A stretch of 64,000 nt of DNA from an uncultured Clostridia bacterium (GCA_902477755.1 CABSIK010000001.1:248001-312000), one strand, 5' to 3'; counted from the stretch's first letter, positions 29,042 to 38,071 are shown. Notes: generated from the sequence alone by a model not told the origin. A program made the numbers and translations.

Positions 29042-29731
29042 TTATTGCAGCGCTGGAATTTTCAGTACCTGCCCCGGATAGATTTGCAGTGGATTGAGCA
29101 GACCATTTGCCTTCGCGATAACACGCCACTTTTCGCAGTCACCATACTCCTCATAAGCCATAGACCAAAGACTTGAACCTTCCACAACTGTTCTGTACTT
29201 GGTTCTGTCTGGAGATTCAAAAGGCTCAGATTTTTTTGTTAAACCTTCTTCCTGGGCTTCCTTAATGGTCAAATCCATCTTCCCACGGATGGGTTTGCCA
29301 AAAGGATCAAACATTGTAAATGTTTCCGTAACAGAAGTAATGACCCCTTTGAAATTCAGATTTCCCCAAACAAAAGCAACCAACGGCGGTTTGTGATCAC
29401 TGCCGGAAACCTGCACAGCGGAACTGATCTTTTTCATAATGTCTGTTACTGGCTCTATAGAGTCATCTTCTGAATACTCATGCAAAACATTCATAAAATC
29501 ACCTGCGCGCCCAATTTCCCCTTCACTGTCAAAGAATAAAGTAGTGGAAAATTCCCTTTGTGCCCCTGATAGAAAAATCATGCGGGATACATCCGTACCA
29601 AGAGAGTGATCTTCTTTATAGTTGGCAGAGCTTTTGATGGTATATTGTGAGGGGTTGAAGGCACATTCCACTTCTTCAATCTCATTGCCGTTATTTTTAA
29701 ATATTTTGATAATAGCTTTACTTAAACTCAT
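29042..29731 (-). CDS. LysM-containing CIS tube-baseplate adaptor (Afp7-type)
   Basis: 229 residues. The N-terminal part (FNPSQYTIKSSANYKE, FFDSEGE) is typical of the CIS tube adaptor family. The last 50 residues are a LysM domain (GSSLWSMAYEEYGDCEKWRVIAKANGL then YPGQVLKIP). In Afp/PVC particles this protein sits between tube and hub. The LysM here is a structural module rather than a wall-binding anchor. Order tube-like, large protein, LysM, hub matches CIS loci. Confidence 0.92.
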   Translation of the reverse strand: MSLSKAIIKIFKNNGNEIEEVECAFNPSQYTIKSSANYKEDHSLGTDVSRMIFLSGAQREFSTTLFFDSEGEIGRAGDFMNVLHEYSEDDSIEPVTDIMKKISSAVQVSGSDHKPPLVAFVWGNLNFKGVITSVTETFTMFDPFGKPIRGKMDLTIKEAQEEGLTKKSEPFESPDRTKYRTVVEGSSLWSMAYEEYGDCEKWRVIAKANGLLNPLQIYPGQVLKIPALQ

Positions 29732-29749
29732 GATGTACCCACCTCCTCT

Positions 29750-32700
29750 TTATAGCCCACGCCGCATTTTCTCCAAGCGCAGCTGACTCTGCATATGATT
29801 CATGATTTTCTCTGTAACAACAGAAATATCTGTAATGTTCAAAATTTGTTTTTGCGTAGAACGAATTTTCTCAAGTTCTTTTTGCTGCACATCCAAGCGC
29901 CGCATCAGTTCCAATACCGTTTTGTTATCTGACTGCTCCGGCTCCTGACTGCGCTTTCTTGTAATAATATCATGGACTTCCGTCTGCATTGCCTTTTTTG
30001 CCTCCATGACCACTTCTGGTATCTTTGGAGGTGTCTGCACCATGGCATTTCCTTGACTTTTCTTGACCATGACCATTTGGGCTGTATCGTAGGAATCGGG
30101 CTGCAAAAGTGTATTTTCCGATACCTCCTGATACAATACGCCAGAAAAATGATTGGTATTTTTCATTGAAGTGTCCGCATGTGTGAAATGATTATGGAAA
30201 AGGTTCTTTTGGACATTATCAAAATAATCCGCTTTCCGCACAGGAAGAAACGTCCTATTGTTTTCTACAGAATGAAGCCAGTTTGTCATACGCTGAACCA
30301 CAATTTTTTTATCCGTTCTGCCCTGTTCATTTATATTAAATACAGAAAGCTGAGTCAGACTAGGTTTTTCATATCCAGACTGCGTTTCTCTATCCATTTT
30401 CTGCTGCAGACTTCGGAAAATAAATTTTGTTTGTTTATTTCCTTCTATTAGCTTAAGAAGCTCCAGGGCCACAGACCTATTCCCTGTGATATGGTCGATC
30501 CAAACTTTCTTTTCTGTTTCAAAAGAAACATAATCTTCCTGGTTTTGGGAAAGAGTCAGCATAGGCTGAAGATGTTGAAACTGTTGATTTTTCACTGCCA
30601 TTTCATGCATTTCTTTCCATTGTGATTCCGTCATGACAGAGAGAAATTTTGTTAAAGCTGTCGTTGTGTTTTGAGTTATTTCTTCTGGCAGTAATGCCTT
30701 ATTTTTCGATTCAGCAGATTTTTCCAAATGCTGTTCCTTCGCTTCTTTCCAAAGCGTCAGATCCACCCATTCAGACAGATTTTCTTCGATATGTTTCTGC
30801 TTCATTAACACTTTTATCAAAGAAGCACCTGCCTGCTTATTTTGGGCAATATACTGCATAGCACCGCGTTTTTCTGCTGAAAACTGCGGTTCCATTTCAA
30901 AAGCTTTTTGACTTGCCACTATTTCCATAAGCGGTGTAATATATTCTGCATTTTGATGATTTTCCAGAACAGACTTCACTTCTTGCCATTGATTTTCTGT
31001 CAAAAAAGCCAGCCATTCCGTTAAGCTTTCCGCAGTACTTTCCAGCTGTTCATCCGTAACAATCATTTCGGATTCCACAGCAGTCTCTAATACTTTTTCC
31101 AGCCTTTCCTTGGATGGAAGAATCACCCAATTCTCCATGGTTTCTTTCAGCCTGTCTCTGTTCTGCAACAACTGAATGACTTCCAGTGTCCCTTCCCTAT
31201 GTTCTGCAAGATAGTTGATGACCCCTCTTTTCTCTGCTGAAAACAGCGGTTCTTCAAGGTTCGGAGTCTGCCGCTCCATCATTTCCAAAATGGGATTGAT
31301 ATATGTTTTCTCACTGTTTTCAACAAAAACCTCTTTGACTTCCTGCCATTGGCTTTCTGTCAAATAAGTCAGCCATTCTGTCAAACTTTTTACAGTACTT
31401 TCCAACTGTCCATCCGCAAAAATTGTTGCAGGTTTCGAGGCAATCTCTGATACTTTTGCTATTCTTTCCTTGGATGGAAGTACCACCCAATTTTCCATGA
31501 TTTCTTTCAAACCAGCTCTGTTCTGCAGCAACTGAATGACTTCCAGCGTCCCTTCTGTATGCTCTGTAAGATAGTTGATAACCCCTCTCTTTTCTGCTGA
31601 AAACAGCGGTTCTTCAAGGTTCGGTTTCTGTTGCTCCATCATTTCCAAAATAGGATTTATGTATGTTTTCTCATGATTTTCCATGAAAACATCCTTGACT
31701 TCCTGCCACTGGATTTCTGTCAAATTGGCCGCATGCCGCAAAAACTCCGTTATTTGCAGCGTTTTCTGTGCTTCCTCCTGCTTTTTCACAAAGGAAGTAA
31801 TCAGCGGCTTTGTATCTGTTAAAAAAGCGTCCCATTGTTCTTTTGTCATAGACTGAACAGAAAGCAGTTCTGTTTCTGTCATCGAAATCTCCTCAAGGAA
31901 ACGGCTTTGTTCCTCCGTCTCCATTGATCGGTAGATATTGACAAAATGCCGAAGATCACGTTTCCAATGTCCCTCAGTCAATGTGTCAATGGTTCTGCCA
32001 AAATTGGAAATCTGACTGCTTTCCAGAATATTTCTTTTCTCCACAGAGAGTCCGATTGGCTTTAATCGAAGATTTTTCAATTTTTGTCCATGCCTGTCTA
32101 CGGAAATATTTTTCCATTTTCGATTTCTAAAAACAGATTCAAATTTTTTCGCATCTTCCTGCAAAAAAGTATGTTGATTCCAAAAATCTATATACCTGTT
32201 TTGACTCGAAGTGAAAAACATTTTTCGAAACTGGGTTTCCACAAATGTTTCCATTTCATAGAGCAGTTCCTTTGAAATTTTGGATTCTCCCCGTTCTTTC
32301 TCCTGCTCCTGTTTTTGGATATAAGAAGAAATCAAAGGCAAAGATTTTTCCAAAAAAATTTCCCACTGTTCTTTTGCAGTTGTCTGAAGGGACAGCAATT
32401 CGGATTCGGTCACAGAAAGTTCTCGCAGAAACGATGCTTTTTCTTCTGCCTTCATAGAATGATATATATGAAACAGCAGCTGGACATCTTTTTCCCAATA
32501 TGTTTTGGATAACACATACTTCTGCTGTCGTTCCTGACTGTTCAGATACTTTTCCAGAATATTTCTGTTTTGGATGATTTGTTCTGCGGAAATTTCATTG
32601 CTTCTTTGATGCACAGCATTGTTTGCAGGACGTTTCTCCTCTGCAAAACCTGCCTGTTCTGCACCTTCCTTGACCTGTACAGAATCCAGTTGAGGGATTG

Positions 32701-33991
32701 CATAACTCTGTTCCGTCATTTCTGATGGAGTTTGAACTGCCTGCCGTCGGTTTAAGGTGAGTTGTGTGACCCAATCAGATATTTTTTCGACAGAATTCTC
32801 TGTGAAAATAGTACGATGAACATCTGTGCCTGTTTTCTTCTCTGTTAAAAGAACGGAATGCTCACCATTCCCAACAGTGTCTACAAGATTTTTTAGCAGA
32901 GAAGTAAACTGATTTTTTTGAACATACGCAATAAAAGCCTGTTTCTCCTGCATCCAGCTTTCAAAAGAAGTTGTATTCTCCAATGTCTTTTCATCAAAAA
33001 AGTGATGCAGTTTTTGTATATCTATATGTCTGTTTTGTGATAAAATTTGTTTGAAGTTTTCTTCTTCCATATGTCTGTCTTGCAGCAAAATATGTTTCAG
33101 ACTTTGCCACTGTGTTTCTGTGAATGCAGATACAACCTGCAAAATTTCTTTCTTTTCTAAAACTTGCTGTTCTTGTTTTTTTTCTTCTCGTTTATCCGCA
33201 TAAGCAGAAATCAAAGGAAGTGAAGCAGTTAGAAATGTTTCCCACTGTTCCTGTGTCATATTCTTTGTAGAAAGCAGTTCCGTTTCCGTCATGGAAATTT
33301 CACTTAAAAAGGAAGTCTGTTCTTCTTTCGACATTCCTTCATAAATCGTCTGCAAAGAACGCATATCGTTTTTCCATCGTTCCGCAGTCAATACTTGTCC
33401 TGTAACTTTAAATGGTCTGTTCAGCAAATTCTCATATGTTCTGATTTGTTGACTATTACGAATCCCAATCTGCTCTGCTGAATGAATATCCCAATTTTTG
33501 ATCTGCTTCTGCGTATTTTGAATCACCTGCATAGGTGCGGAAACATGCATCTGCCTTTCCAAAAAATGCTCCATCAAAATATTGACTTGCTGTTTCATCG
33601 TTTCGACACTGCCCAGCCAATATTCAGATTTTTCATGGACTTCTCTCAAATGCAGCACTTCTGTCAATAACCGATCTATCTTTTCAAGGATGATGCTTTC
33701 CTCTTTTGTCCCATGAGCCATAAGGATTTTTAATTCCTGAAGCAAAGGCTGCATTTCAAGCCTCAGAAAATACTGGTTCTTACTGCTAAAATCATAATTG
33801 AGCAGCTGAAAAAGAAGGGAAAACATTTGTCTGTCCTTTTCTTCCCCTGTCTCCTCTTTTATGAAGACCATAGATGGTTCTGGAAAATAAGACCAGTTCT
33901 CCTTTTTGTGACGAACTGCCGCCAAAGGATTCCATACAGAAGGTGTTCGATATTTGGTTATTTGTGCAATACTTCTTGCAGTTGTTTTCAT
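29750..33991 (-). CDS. Large Gln/Glu-rich repeat protein of the CIS (tape-measure candidate)
   Basis: 1413 residues, almost entirely predicted helical, no signal or membrane segment. Two repeat types are seen. Type A (three copies, near residues 230, 520 and 700) contains MTETELLS-x4-MTxEQWExFL. Type B is a 120-residue unit (about residues 750-1110 plus a weaker copy) with SQWQEVKEVF, INPILEMME and FSAEKRGVINYL. The N-terminal 130 residues and the coiled-coil end (VQQKELEKIRSTQKQILNI) are non-repeated. It sits between the second tube-like protein and the LysM adaptor. No other tape-measure gene is obvious, so it may set tube length, but chaperone, sheath-associated or surface roles are possible. 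No family recognised. Confidence 0.6.
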   Translation of the reverse strand: MKTTARSIAQITKYRTPSVWNPLAAVRHKKENWSYFPEPSMVFIKEETGEEKDRQMFSLLFQLLNYDFSSKNQYFLRLEMQPLLQELKILMAHGTKEESIILEKIDRLLTEVLHLREVHEKSEYWLGSVETMKQQVNILMEHFLERQMHVSAPMQVIQNTQKQIKNWDIHSAEQIGIRNSQQIRTYENLLNRPFKVTGQVLTAERWKNDMRSLQTIYEGMSKEEQTSFLSEISMTETELLSTKNMTQEQWETFLTASLPLISAYADKREEKKQEQQVLEKKEILQVVSAFTETQWQSLKHILLQDRHMEEENFKQILSQNRHIDIQKLHHFFDEKTLENTTSFESWMQEKQAFIAYVQKNQFTSLLKNLVDTVGNGEHSVLLTEKKTGTDVHRTIFTENSVEKISDWVTQLTLNRRQAVQTPSEMTEQSYAIPQLDSVQVKEGAEQAGFAEEKRPANNAVHQRSNEISAEQIIQNRNILEKYLNSQERQQKYVLSKTYWEKDVQLLFHIYHSMKAEEKASFLRELSVTESELLSLQTTAKEQWEIFLEKSLPLISSYIQKQEQEKERGESKISKELLYEMETFVETQFRKMFFTSSQNRYIDFWNQHTFLQEDAKKFESVFRNRKWKNISVDRHGQKLKNLRLKPIGLSVEKRNILESSQISNFGRTIDTLTEGHWKRDLRHFVNIYRSMETEEQSRFLEEISMTETELLSVQSMTKEQWDAFLTDTKPLITSFVKKQEEAQKTLQITEFLRHAANLTEIQWQEVKDVFMENHEKTYINPILEMMEQQKPNLEEPLFSAEKRGVINYLTEHTEGTLEVIQLLQNRAGLKEIMENWVVLPSKERIAKVSEIASKPATIFADGQLESTVKSLTEWLTYLTESQWQEVKEVFVENSEKTYINPILEMMERQTPNLEEPLFSAEKRGVINYLAEHREGTLEVIQLLQNRDRLKETMENWVILPSKERLEKVLETAVESEMIVTDEQLESTAESLTEWLAFLTENQWQEVKSVLENHQNAEYITPLMEIVASQKAFEMEPQFSAEKRGAMQYIAQNKQAGASLIKVLMKQKHIEENLSEWVDLTLWKEAKEQHLEKSAESKNKALLPEEITQNTTTALTKFLSVMTESQWKEMHEMAVKNQQFQHLQPMLTLSQNQEDYVSFETEKKVWIDHITGNRSVALELLKLIEGNKQTKFIFRSLQQKMDRETQSGYEKPSLTQLSVFNINEQGRTDKKIVVQRMTNWLHSVENNRTFLPVRKADYFDNVQKNLFHNHFTHADTSMKNTNHFSGVLYQEVSENTLLQPDSYDTAQMVMVKKSQGNAMVQTPPKIPEVVMEAKKAMQTEVHDIITRKRSQEPEQSDNKTVLELMRRLDVQQKELEKIRSTQKQILNITDISVVTEKIMNHMQSQLRLEKMRRGL
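30660..31740 (-). repeat. Three tandem 360-bp coding repeats
   Basis: Within the 1413-residue gene, blocks starting near 31201 and 31561 are almost the same for over 100 bases at an exact offset of 360 bp (both contain the same 20-base stretch aaaacagcggttcttcaagg and the same flanks). A third, more diverged copy lies 360 bp further. The period equals 120 codons. High identity between two copies points to recent duplication or gene conversion and to possible length variation. Confidence 0.85.
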
Positions 33992-34021
33992 TTAAACCCC
34001 TTCTTTTCGTCGCATGGTTTC

Positions 34022-34435
34022 TTAAACTTCAACCAATCCTGTGTGAGAAATTTCAATCCGCCGAATCAAAAGACCGGAACTCATGGCATCCAGTCCATCT
34101 GTCTCCCATTTTGTTATAATACCATACTCAAAAGTATATTGTTTTGCAATGGAGCCATCACGCATGACCAAGATCATGCCTGCATTTATGACTGCTCCCA
34201 GTGTCAGAGCGTCATCCAAACCAGATGTTTGTATTCCTTTTTCCAAAACCAGTGTATCCACAGAGGTCTTAGGTTTTCTAAACATTCTTGGACTGTCGTT
34301 ATATCCGCCTTCTTCAATGGTTTCCAATTCCAGCTTTCCCATGATATTGGTCACCTTCGAAAAGCTGTATACATCCATGTTCAGGCCCACAATAAACTGA
34401 TTATTCGCCACGATAGAATTATGTATGCCGTCCAT
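34022..34435 (-). CDS. Second tube-like protein (tube initiator candidate)
   Basis: 137 residues of the gp19/Hcp-like tail tube style: FIVGLNMDVYSFSKVTNIMGKLELETIEEGGYND at the start, and KWETDGLDAMSSGLLIRRIEISHTGLVEV at the end, which parallels the main tube protein ending. Afp/PVC loci carry several tube paralogues, one forming the bulk and others the layer above the baseplate. Being next to the LysM and hub genes rather than the sheath suggests the baseplate-proximal ring. GGAGG site 7 bases upstream. Confidence 0.85.
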   Translation of the reverse strand: MDGIHNSIVANNQFIVGLNMDVYSFSKVTNIMGKLELETIEEGGYNDSPRMFRKPKTSVDTLVLEKGIQTSGLDDALTLGAVINAGMILVMRDGSIAKQYTFEYGIITKWETDGLDAMSSGLLIRRIEISHTGLVEV

Positions 34436-34452
34436 TTCTACGCCTCCGCCTT

Positions 34453-34647
34453 TTAAAGTTTAAACATATTTTCCGGCTCATCATTCAGCTTTCGATTGAT
34501 GCCGGAAATTTCATTGCACCAGCGAATCCGATCCAGATGGCTCATACTCATGATTTCATCATGACTCCAGTGAACATAATAGGCAATAAATGCCGCTTCC
34601 TCGTAAATCTTATCTGCCGGATAAGTTTTTATAGACCGGCTTCCATA
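34453..34647 (-). CDS. Minus-one frame extension (DUF6760-like) made by frameshifting
   Basis: An open frame of 64 codons follows the A AAT TTT site in the -1 frame and encodes TYPADKIYEEAAFIAYYVHW, then LDRIRWCNEISGINRKLNDE, the style of the small DUF6760 proteins found after tail-assembly genes in CIS loci. No ATG, GTG or TTG lies between the last upstream stop (TGA at about 34663-34665) and the conserved YPADK segment; the only start-like codons are internal. The part is therefore best read as the C-terminal half of a fusion of about 182 residues made by -1 frameshifting on the preceding gene. Confidence 0.75.
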   Translation of the reverse strand, partial: YGSRSIKTYPADKIYEEAAFIAYYVHWSHDEIMSMSHLDRIRWCNEISGINRKLNDEPENMFKL

Positions 34648-34653
34648 AAATTT
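34616..34653 (-). promoter_or_regulatory. Programmed -1 ribosomal frameshift signal
   Basis: Read on the minus strand: slippery heptamer A AAT TTT (34647-34653) in the frame of the upstream gene, 6-base spacer, then a hairpin GCCGG-tct-ATAA-aaac-TTAT-CCGGC (34616-34640). Heptamer type X XXY YYZ, spacer length and GC-rich stem all fit known -1 frameshift elements. The zero-frame stop TAA (34629-34631) lies inside the hairpin. Confidence 0.75.
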
Positions 34654-35000
34654 ATAGGAACATCAATCTCCTTCCCACAGTGAGGACAAATGCTTTTATA
34701 AACTGGAAATTCCATCGTATTGATTCTCTGATAAAGATCCTGCAGGTAAGCCAGATCCATGGTAAAAAGATTTTCAATGACTCTTGTATCAACAGCTGGC
34801 ATTGAGCCCAGTCTGGTAACCACCCGTGCCAACAGAATGATTGTAAGATATCCCGGATTCTGCTGTACTCTTGGATCCTTCAAAGGCAGGATTTCGTCTG
34901 CTGCATTTGCCAGACGCATAGTACCTTCTTTATGCACGTTCCCGTCTCTGTCAATATAGCCTCTCGGCAATGTAAAATTAAACTCTGTTTGAAATGCCAT
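34629..35000 (-). CDS. CIS tail assembly (chaperone-like) protein, zero-frame product
   Basis: 123 residues from the ATG at 35000 (GGGG site 8 bases upstream; another ATG two codons earlier is too close). It starts FQTEFNFTLPRGYIDRDGNVHKEGTMRLANAADEI and ends with a zinc-knuckle-like SICPHCGKEIDVPINF. This family follows the tube gene in many CIS loci and is thought to help tube assembly. Near the end is a frameshift signal that would replace the last five residues with a 64-residue DUF6760-like extension, giving short and long forms as in the tail chaperones (G/GT) of lambda-like phages. Confidence 0.85.
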   Translation of the reverse strand: MAFQTEFNFTLPRGYIDRDGNVHKEGTMRLANAADEILPLKDPRVQQNPGYLTIILLARVVTRLGSMPAVDTRVIENLFTMDLAYLQDLYQRINTMEFPVYKSICPHCGKEIDVPINFMEAGL

Positions 35001-35020
35001 ATTCATTTCCCCTTATTTTG

Positions 35021-35062
35021 AAAAACAAGACCGCACAAAAAGGAAATCCTTTTCGTGCAGTC
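35021..35062 (-). terminator. Terminator-like attenuator hairpin after the tube gene
   Basis: Minus-strand reading: arms GACTGCACGAAAAGG and CCTTTTTGTGCGGTC around ATTT, followed by TTGTTTTT. It fills the 79-base gap between tube and assembly gene. It would stop some transcripts, so sheath and tube are made in excess over baseplate proteins, or protect the upstream mRNA end. Confidence 0.75.
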
Positions 35063-35084
35063 TTTGTTATAGATCATTCAGATT

Positions 35085-35513
35085 TTAAGATACTCTGGTC
35101 ATACCTTCATGCACGATTTCAAGTGTTTCAATTGCAATTTCAGAAGAAGTTGCATTAAAATCAGGTGCTGTATATTTTGTAGGCCAAGCATTGATAATCT
35201 GCCAAGAAGCAGCAGGTGACTGAGTTTCGTTCAAAAGTGTAATGGTCAATGTTTTGCGTTCGATGGCACCATTGATACCTGTTGTAATCCAGTCATAAAG
35301 AACTCTGGAATCTGTTACACCCTGTTTCAGAGTGATGTTGCCATATTTCTTCAGACCAGGAATTTTCATAGGTGTTTCTGCTGTCATATCGCCTTCGCGG
35401 TATTCAATAGGTTCAATGGTTGCATCAAAACCAGTGACTTCGGAAAAGCCGCCAGCTTCCAGACCATCGATCTCAACTTTATATCTAAATTTTGCCTGAG
35501 GATAACCTGCCAT
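35085..35513 (-). CDS. Main tail tube protein
   Basis: 142 residues, standard CIS tube length. FRYKVEIDGLEAGGFSEVTGFDATIEPIEYREGD and ITLKQGVTDSRVLYDWI are core elements of the gp19-type tube family. It would polymerise to Hcp-like hexamer stacks inside the sheath. Follows the sheath gene with a good AAAGGAG site and precedes an attenuator hairpin, in keeping with a high-copy structural product. Confidence 0.95.
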   Translation of the reverse strand: MAGYPQAKFRYKVEIDGLEAGGFSEVTGFDATIEPIEYREGDMTAETPMKIPGLKKYGNITLKQGVTDSRVLYDWITTGINGAIERKTLTITLLNETQSPAASWQIINAWPTKYTAPDFNATSSEIAIETLEIVHEGMTRVS

Positions 35514-35546
35514 TTAAAACTTACTCCTTTCGTTTTTATAACTGAA

Positions 35547-37277
35547 TTATTCAGCATCAGCTGTTTTCTGAGAGATACGGAAGATTACAAATTCCGCAGG
35601 TTTTACGGGTGCAACGCCGATCACGCAGATCAGTCTGCCGTTGTCAATATCATCCTGACTCATGGTATCTCTGCCGATATGTACGAAGAATGCTTCTTCT
35701 GGAGATGTACCTGCCAGAGAGCCTGCTCTCCACAGATTTGTCAAGAATACACTGATGGTTCTCTGTACTCTTACCCACAGAACTTCGTCATTAGGTTCAA
35801 ATACAGCCCAGTTTGTATTTGCTTTAATGGATTCTTCAATAAAGATGAACAGTCTGCGTACGTTGATGTATTTCCAGCTGGCGTTGCTTGTAGCTGTTCT
35901 TGCACCCCATACACGGATACCCTGACCAGCAAAAGCTCTAATAAGGTTGACACCCTTCGGGTTCAGAATATCCTGTTCGCCTGTATTGAACTGGCAGTCC
36001 AGACCAACACATCCTCTTACAACTTCGTTTGCAGGCGCTTTATGAACCCCTCTTGTATTGTCACTTCTTGCATAAATGCCCAGAATGGAGCCAGAAGGAG
36101 GGATGGCAATATTTTTCTTGTCCAGTGGATCGAAAACATTCAGCCAAGGATGATAAAGTGCAGCGTAGTTTGTATCAAAGATATTTCTGTGTGCAATAAT
36201 ATCTTCTACTTTTTTCGCATCTCTGGGAATATCCAGTACCGCAAATCTGCTGCCTGTATTTTCGCAATGAGCAACCAGCATCAGCTGTACATTTGGATCT
36301 GTTACACCAGGAATTGCCATCAGAGAAACAAGGTCGTTGTCCAAGAAAGCCTGAATACCTGTACGGCTGCCTGCACCTCTGTCTTCACCAATAAAGTCAG
36401 CGGCGCTGATGGAAGCAACACTGCCGTTGCTGCCGCCTGCAAAAGCAACAGAGCCTACGGAAGCATCTTCGCCAACGAGCTGTTCAAAAGGAGCAACTAC
36501 TTCAGTATTATTTTCCAGGTAATGCACTTCTACCAGATCAGATTTAGACATCTTTTTATCAACATAGTTGGGTGCCAATACGTTGAAGGACATCTGATCG
36601 TAGAATTCTACGATTTCATTATAGCTGACTTCCATAGCAAATTCGCAAGTAGACAATGTTTTTGTGGGCACCAGAGATTTATCCACTACATCATCTGTAA
36701 ATTCTGTTTCAAAGGAAACCACGTTGTCACGGCTGCTTACAACCTTATTGTAAACAGTTTCAGTTCCGTCATTGAACATAACAATGTCACCTGCGTAGAA
36801 ACCTGCACCGTTTTTCACAAGATATTTCTTGCCTTCATTTGTTTCGATTTCTTCCAGAATCTGTGTTTTTGCTTTGCTGGAAGGTGTGATCACAACACGG
36901 ATATGGTTGCCCCACATACCAGGGTTTTTCGCTGTCAGCTGTACAACAGGTTTTTCTTTGGAAGGTGCACAAGCTGTTGCACAGACTGCATCCTGAGGAG
37001 CAACTCTGCATACAAAACATCTGGAACCACCGTTGAGGAAGAACTGTTCTACGGCATAAGCCAAATAACGATATTCCCCAAATTCATTTTCAGAAAGATA
37101 ACCACCATACATTCTGTGGAAATCTGCCGGATTGGTAACCAACTGAGGAACGCCTACTACAGGACCTCTTTCTGCCAAACCAATAAAACCGGCAGTACTG
37201 GTGCTTACACCCTCCATTGGTTTGGAACCGGATTCAAATTCTTCTACATATACACCGGGTGATAAATATTCAGCCAT
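35547..37277 (-). CDS. Contractile tail sheath protein
   Basis: 576 residues. The start at 37277 gives the canonical sheath N terminus AEYLSPGVYVEEFESGSKP with AGGAG 11 bases upstream; a longer in-frame start at 37334 adds a non-conserved 19 residues. STSTAGFIGLAERGPV, then the C-terminal GIRVWGARTAT, NVRRLFIFIEESI and PAEFVIFRISQ are standard sheath signatures. The protein forms the contracting outer tube. The 155 bases upstream hold a small inverted repeat (ATTGT/ACAAT near 37340-37360) but no clear promoter. Confidence 0.96.
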   Translation of the reverse strand: MAEYLSPGVYVEEFESGSKPMEGVSTSTAGFIGLAERGPVVGVPQLVTNPADFHRMYGGYLSENEFGEYRYLAYAVEQFFLNGGSRCFVCRVAPQDAVCATACAPSKEKPVVQLTAKNPGMWGNHIRVVITPSSKAKTQILEEIETNEGKKYLVKNGAGFYAGDIVMFNDGTETVYNKVVSSRDNVVSFETEFTDDVVDKSLVPTKTLSTCEFAMEVSYNEIVEFYDQMSFNVLAPNYVDKKMSKSDLVEVHYLENNTEVVAPFEQLVGEDASVGSVAFAGGSNGSVASISAADFIGEDRGAGSRTGIQAFLDNDLVSLMAIPGVTDPNVQLMLVAHCENTGSRFAVLDIPRDAKKVEDIIAHRNIFDTNYAALYHPWLNVFDPLDKKNIAIPPSGSILGIYARSDNTRGVHKAPANEVVRGCVGLDCQFNTGEQDILNPKGVNLIRAFAGQGIRVWGARTATSNASWKYINVRRLFIFIEESIKANTNWAVFEPNDEVLWVRVQRTISVFLTNLWRAGSLAGTSPEEAFFVHIGRDTMSQDDIDNGRLICVIGVAPVKPAEFVIFRISQKTADAE

Positions 37278-37432
37278 CTCATTTCCAACTCCTGCATTGT
37301 ATACAGGAATTGGTTCCTCCTTTCCATCATTCATTTTTTATGATTGTATTCTTACAATACCGCCAACAAAAGAACGCCCCGTCCCCTGCTCCAAAAACTT
37401 TGTGAACAGAATCTCTGCCTTGCATTCTCTTA

Positions 37433-38053
37433 TTAAGAGTATGTATTGTCTTGGTCATCATCCTCAGATTCCATGTCTGCCAGCTGTGACTGTTCCATAA
37501 TTCGTCTCCAGAATGGCGTAGTATCTGCTGGATTTTTTTCATTTTTAACTGCTTCCACAGAAGCCTTCAAGCTTTGAAATACCTTTTTTTGAATATCTGC
37601 CCTTTCAGGCATCATTTCTTGCAGTGTTACTTTGTTTTCCTTTTGCACAGCAGCCTTTAATCCTTTAAATATCCGCTCTGCAGATATATTCCCAACGTTT
37701 TGCTCAAATATCACAGCGCTTTCTTCCTTTTTATGGCTATCTGTAAAAATGCGAGCGCCGCTGGTTTTCTTCTCAAATAATCTATTTTCATTAAGTTCTT
37801 CTCTGCTTTGATCGAATGTTTCTTCGTGGTATTCACTTTTTCTGCTGACTTTAATGACATATCTGTCATTCTTCACACCAAAAACATATTTCCCATAGGC
37901 ATTTTCCAACTGCCTTATGGTGCGAAAAGCATCTTCATCCTTCTCTTGTTTTTTTCTGTTTTTGCGCTGTGTCTGCTTTTCAGATGCTGGCAAAGAGATT
38001 TTTTCCTGCAAAGATGCGGCAGATGTTTTCCAGAATTCTCTTTCCACATACAT
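37433..38053 (-). CDS. Uncharacterised charged protein between ATPase and sheath
   Basis: 206 residues, start ATG at 38053 (AAAGG just upstream; a TTG one codon earlier is also possible). Very rich in Lys, Glu and Gln and probably helical (FWKTSAASLQEKISLPASEKQTQRKNRKKQEKDEDAF). No known motif, membrane helix or signal. It lies between the first AAA+ ATPase and the sheath gene, so it may be an adaptor for the ATPase or an assembly factor. No homologue recognised. Confidence 0.6.
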   Translation of the reverse strand: MYVEREFWKTSAASLQEKISLPASEKQTQRKNRKKQEKDEDAFRTIRQLENAYGKYVFGVKNDRYVIKVSRKSEYHEETFDQSREELNENRLFEKKTSGARIFTDSHKKEESAVIFEQNVGNISAERIFKGLKAAVQKENKVTLQEMMPERADIQKKVFQSLKASVEAVKNEKNPADTTPFWRRIMEQSQLADMESEDDDQDNTYS

Positions 38054-38071
38054 CAACCTTTCTATATGTGT

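Noticed and set aside
29042..29731. LysM as a cell-wall anchor of the particle
   Set aside because: This domain arrangement is standard for the structural tube adaptor in CIS, where LysM works inside the particle.
35679..37262. A 527-codon open frame on the plus strand opposite the sheath gene
   Set aside because: It is the mirror frame of a strongly conserved sheath gene, has a Cys/Ser/Phe-rich composition unlike real proteins, and no ribosome site.
37327..37542. A 71-codon minus-strand frame overlapping the end of the small charged CIS gene
   Set aside because: It overlaps a better frame by 110 bases, lacks a ribosome site and has no conserved features.
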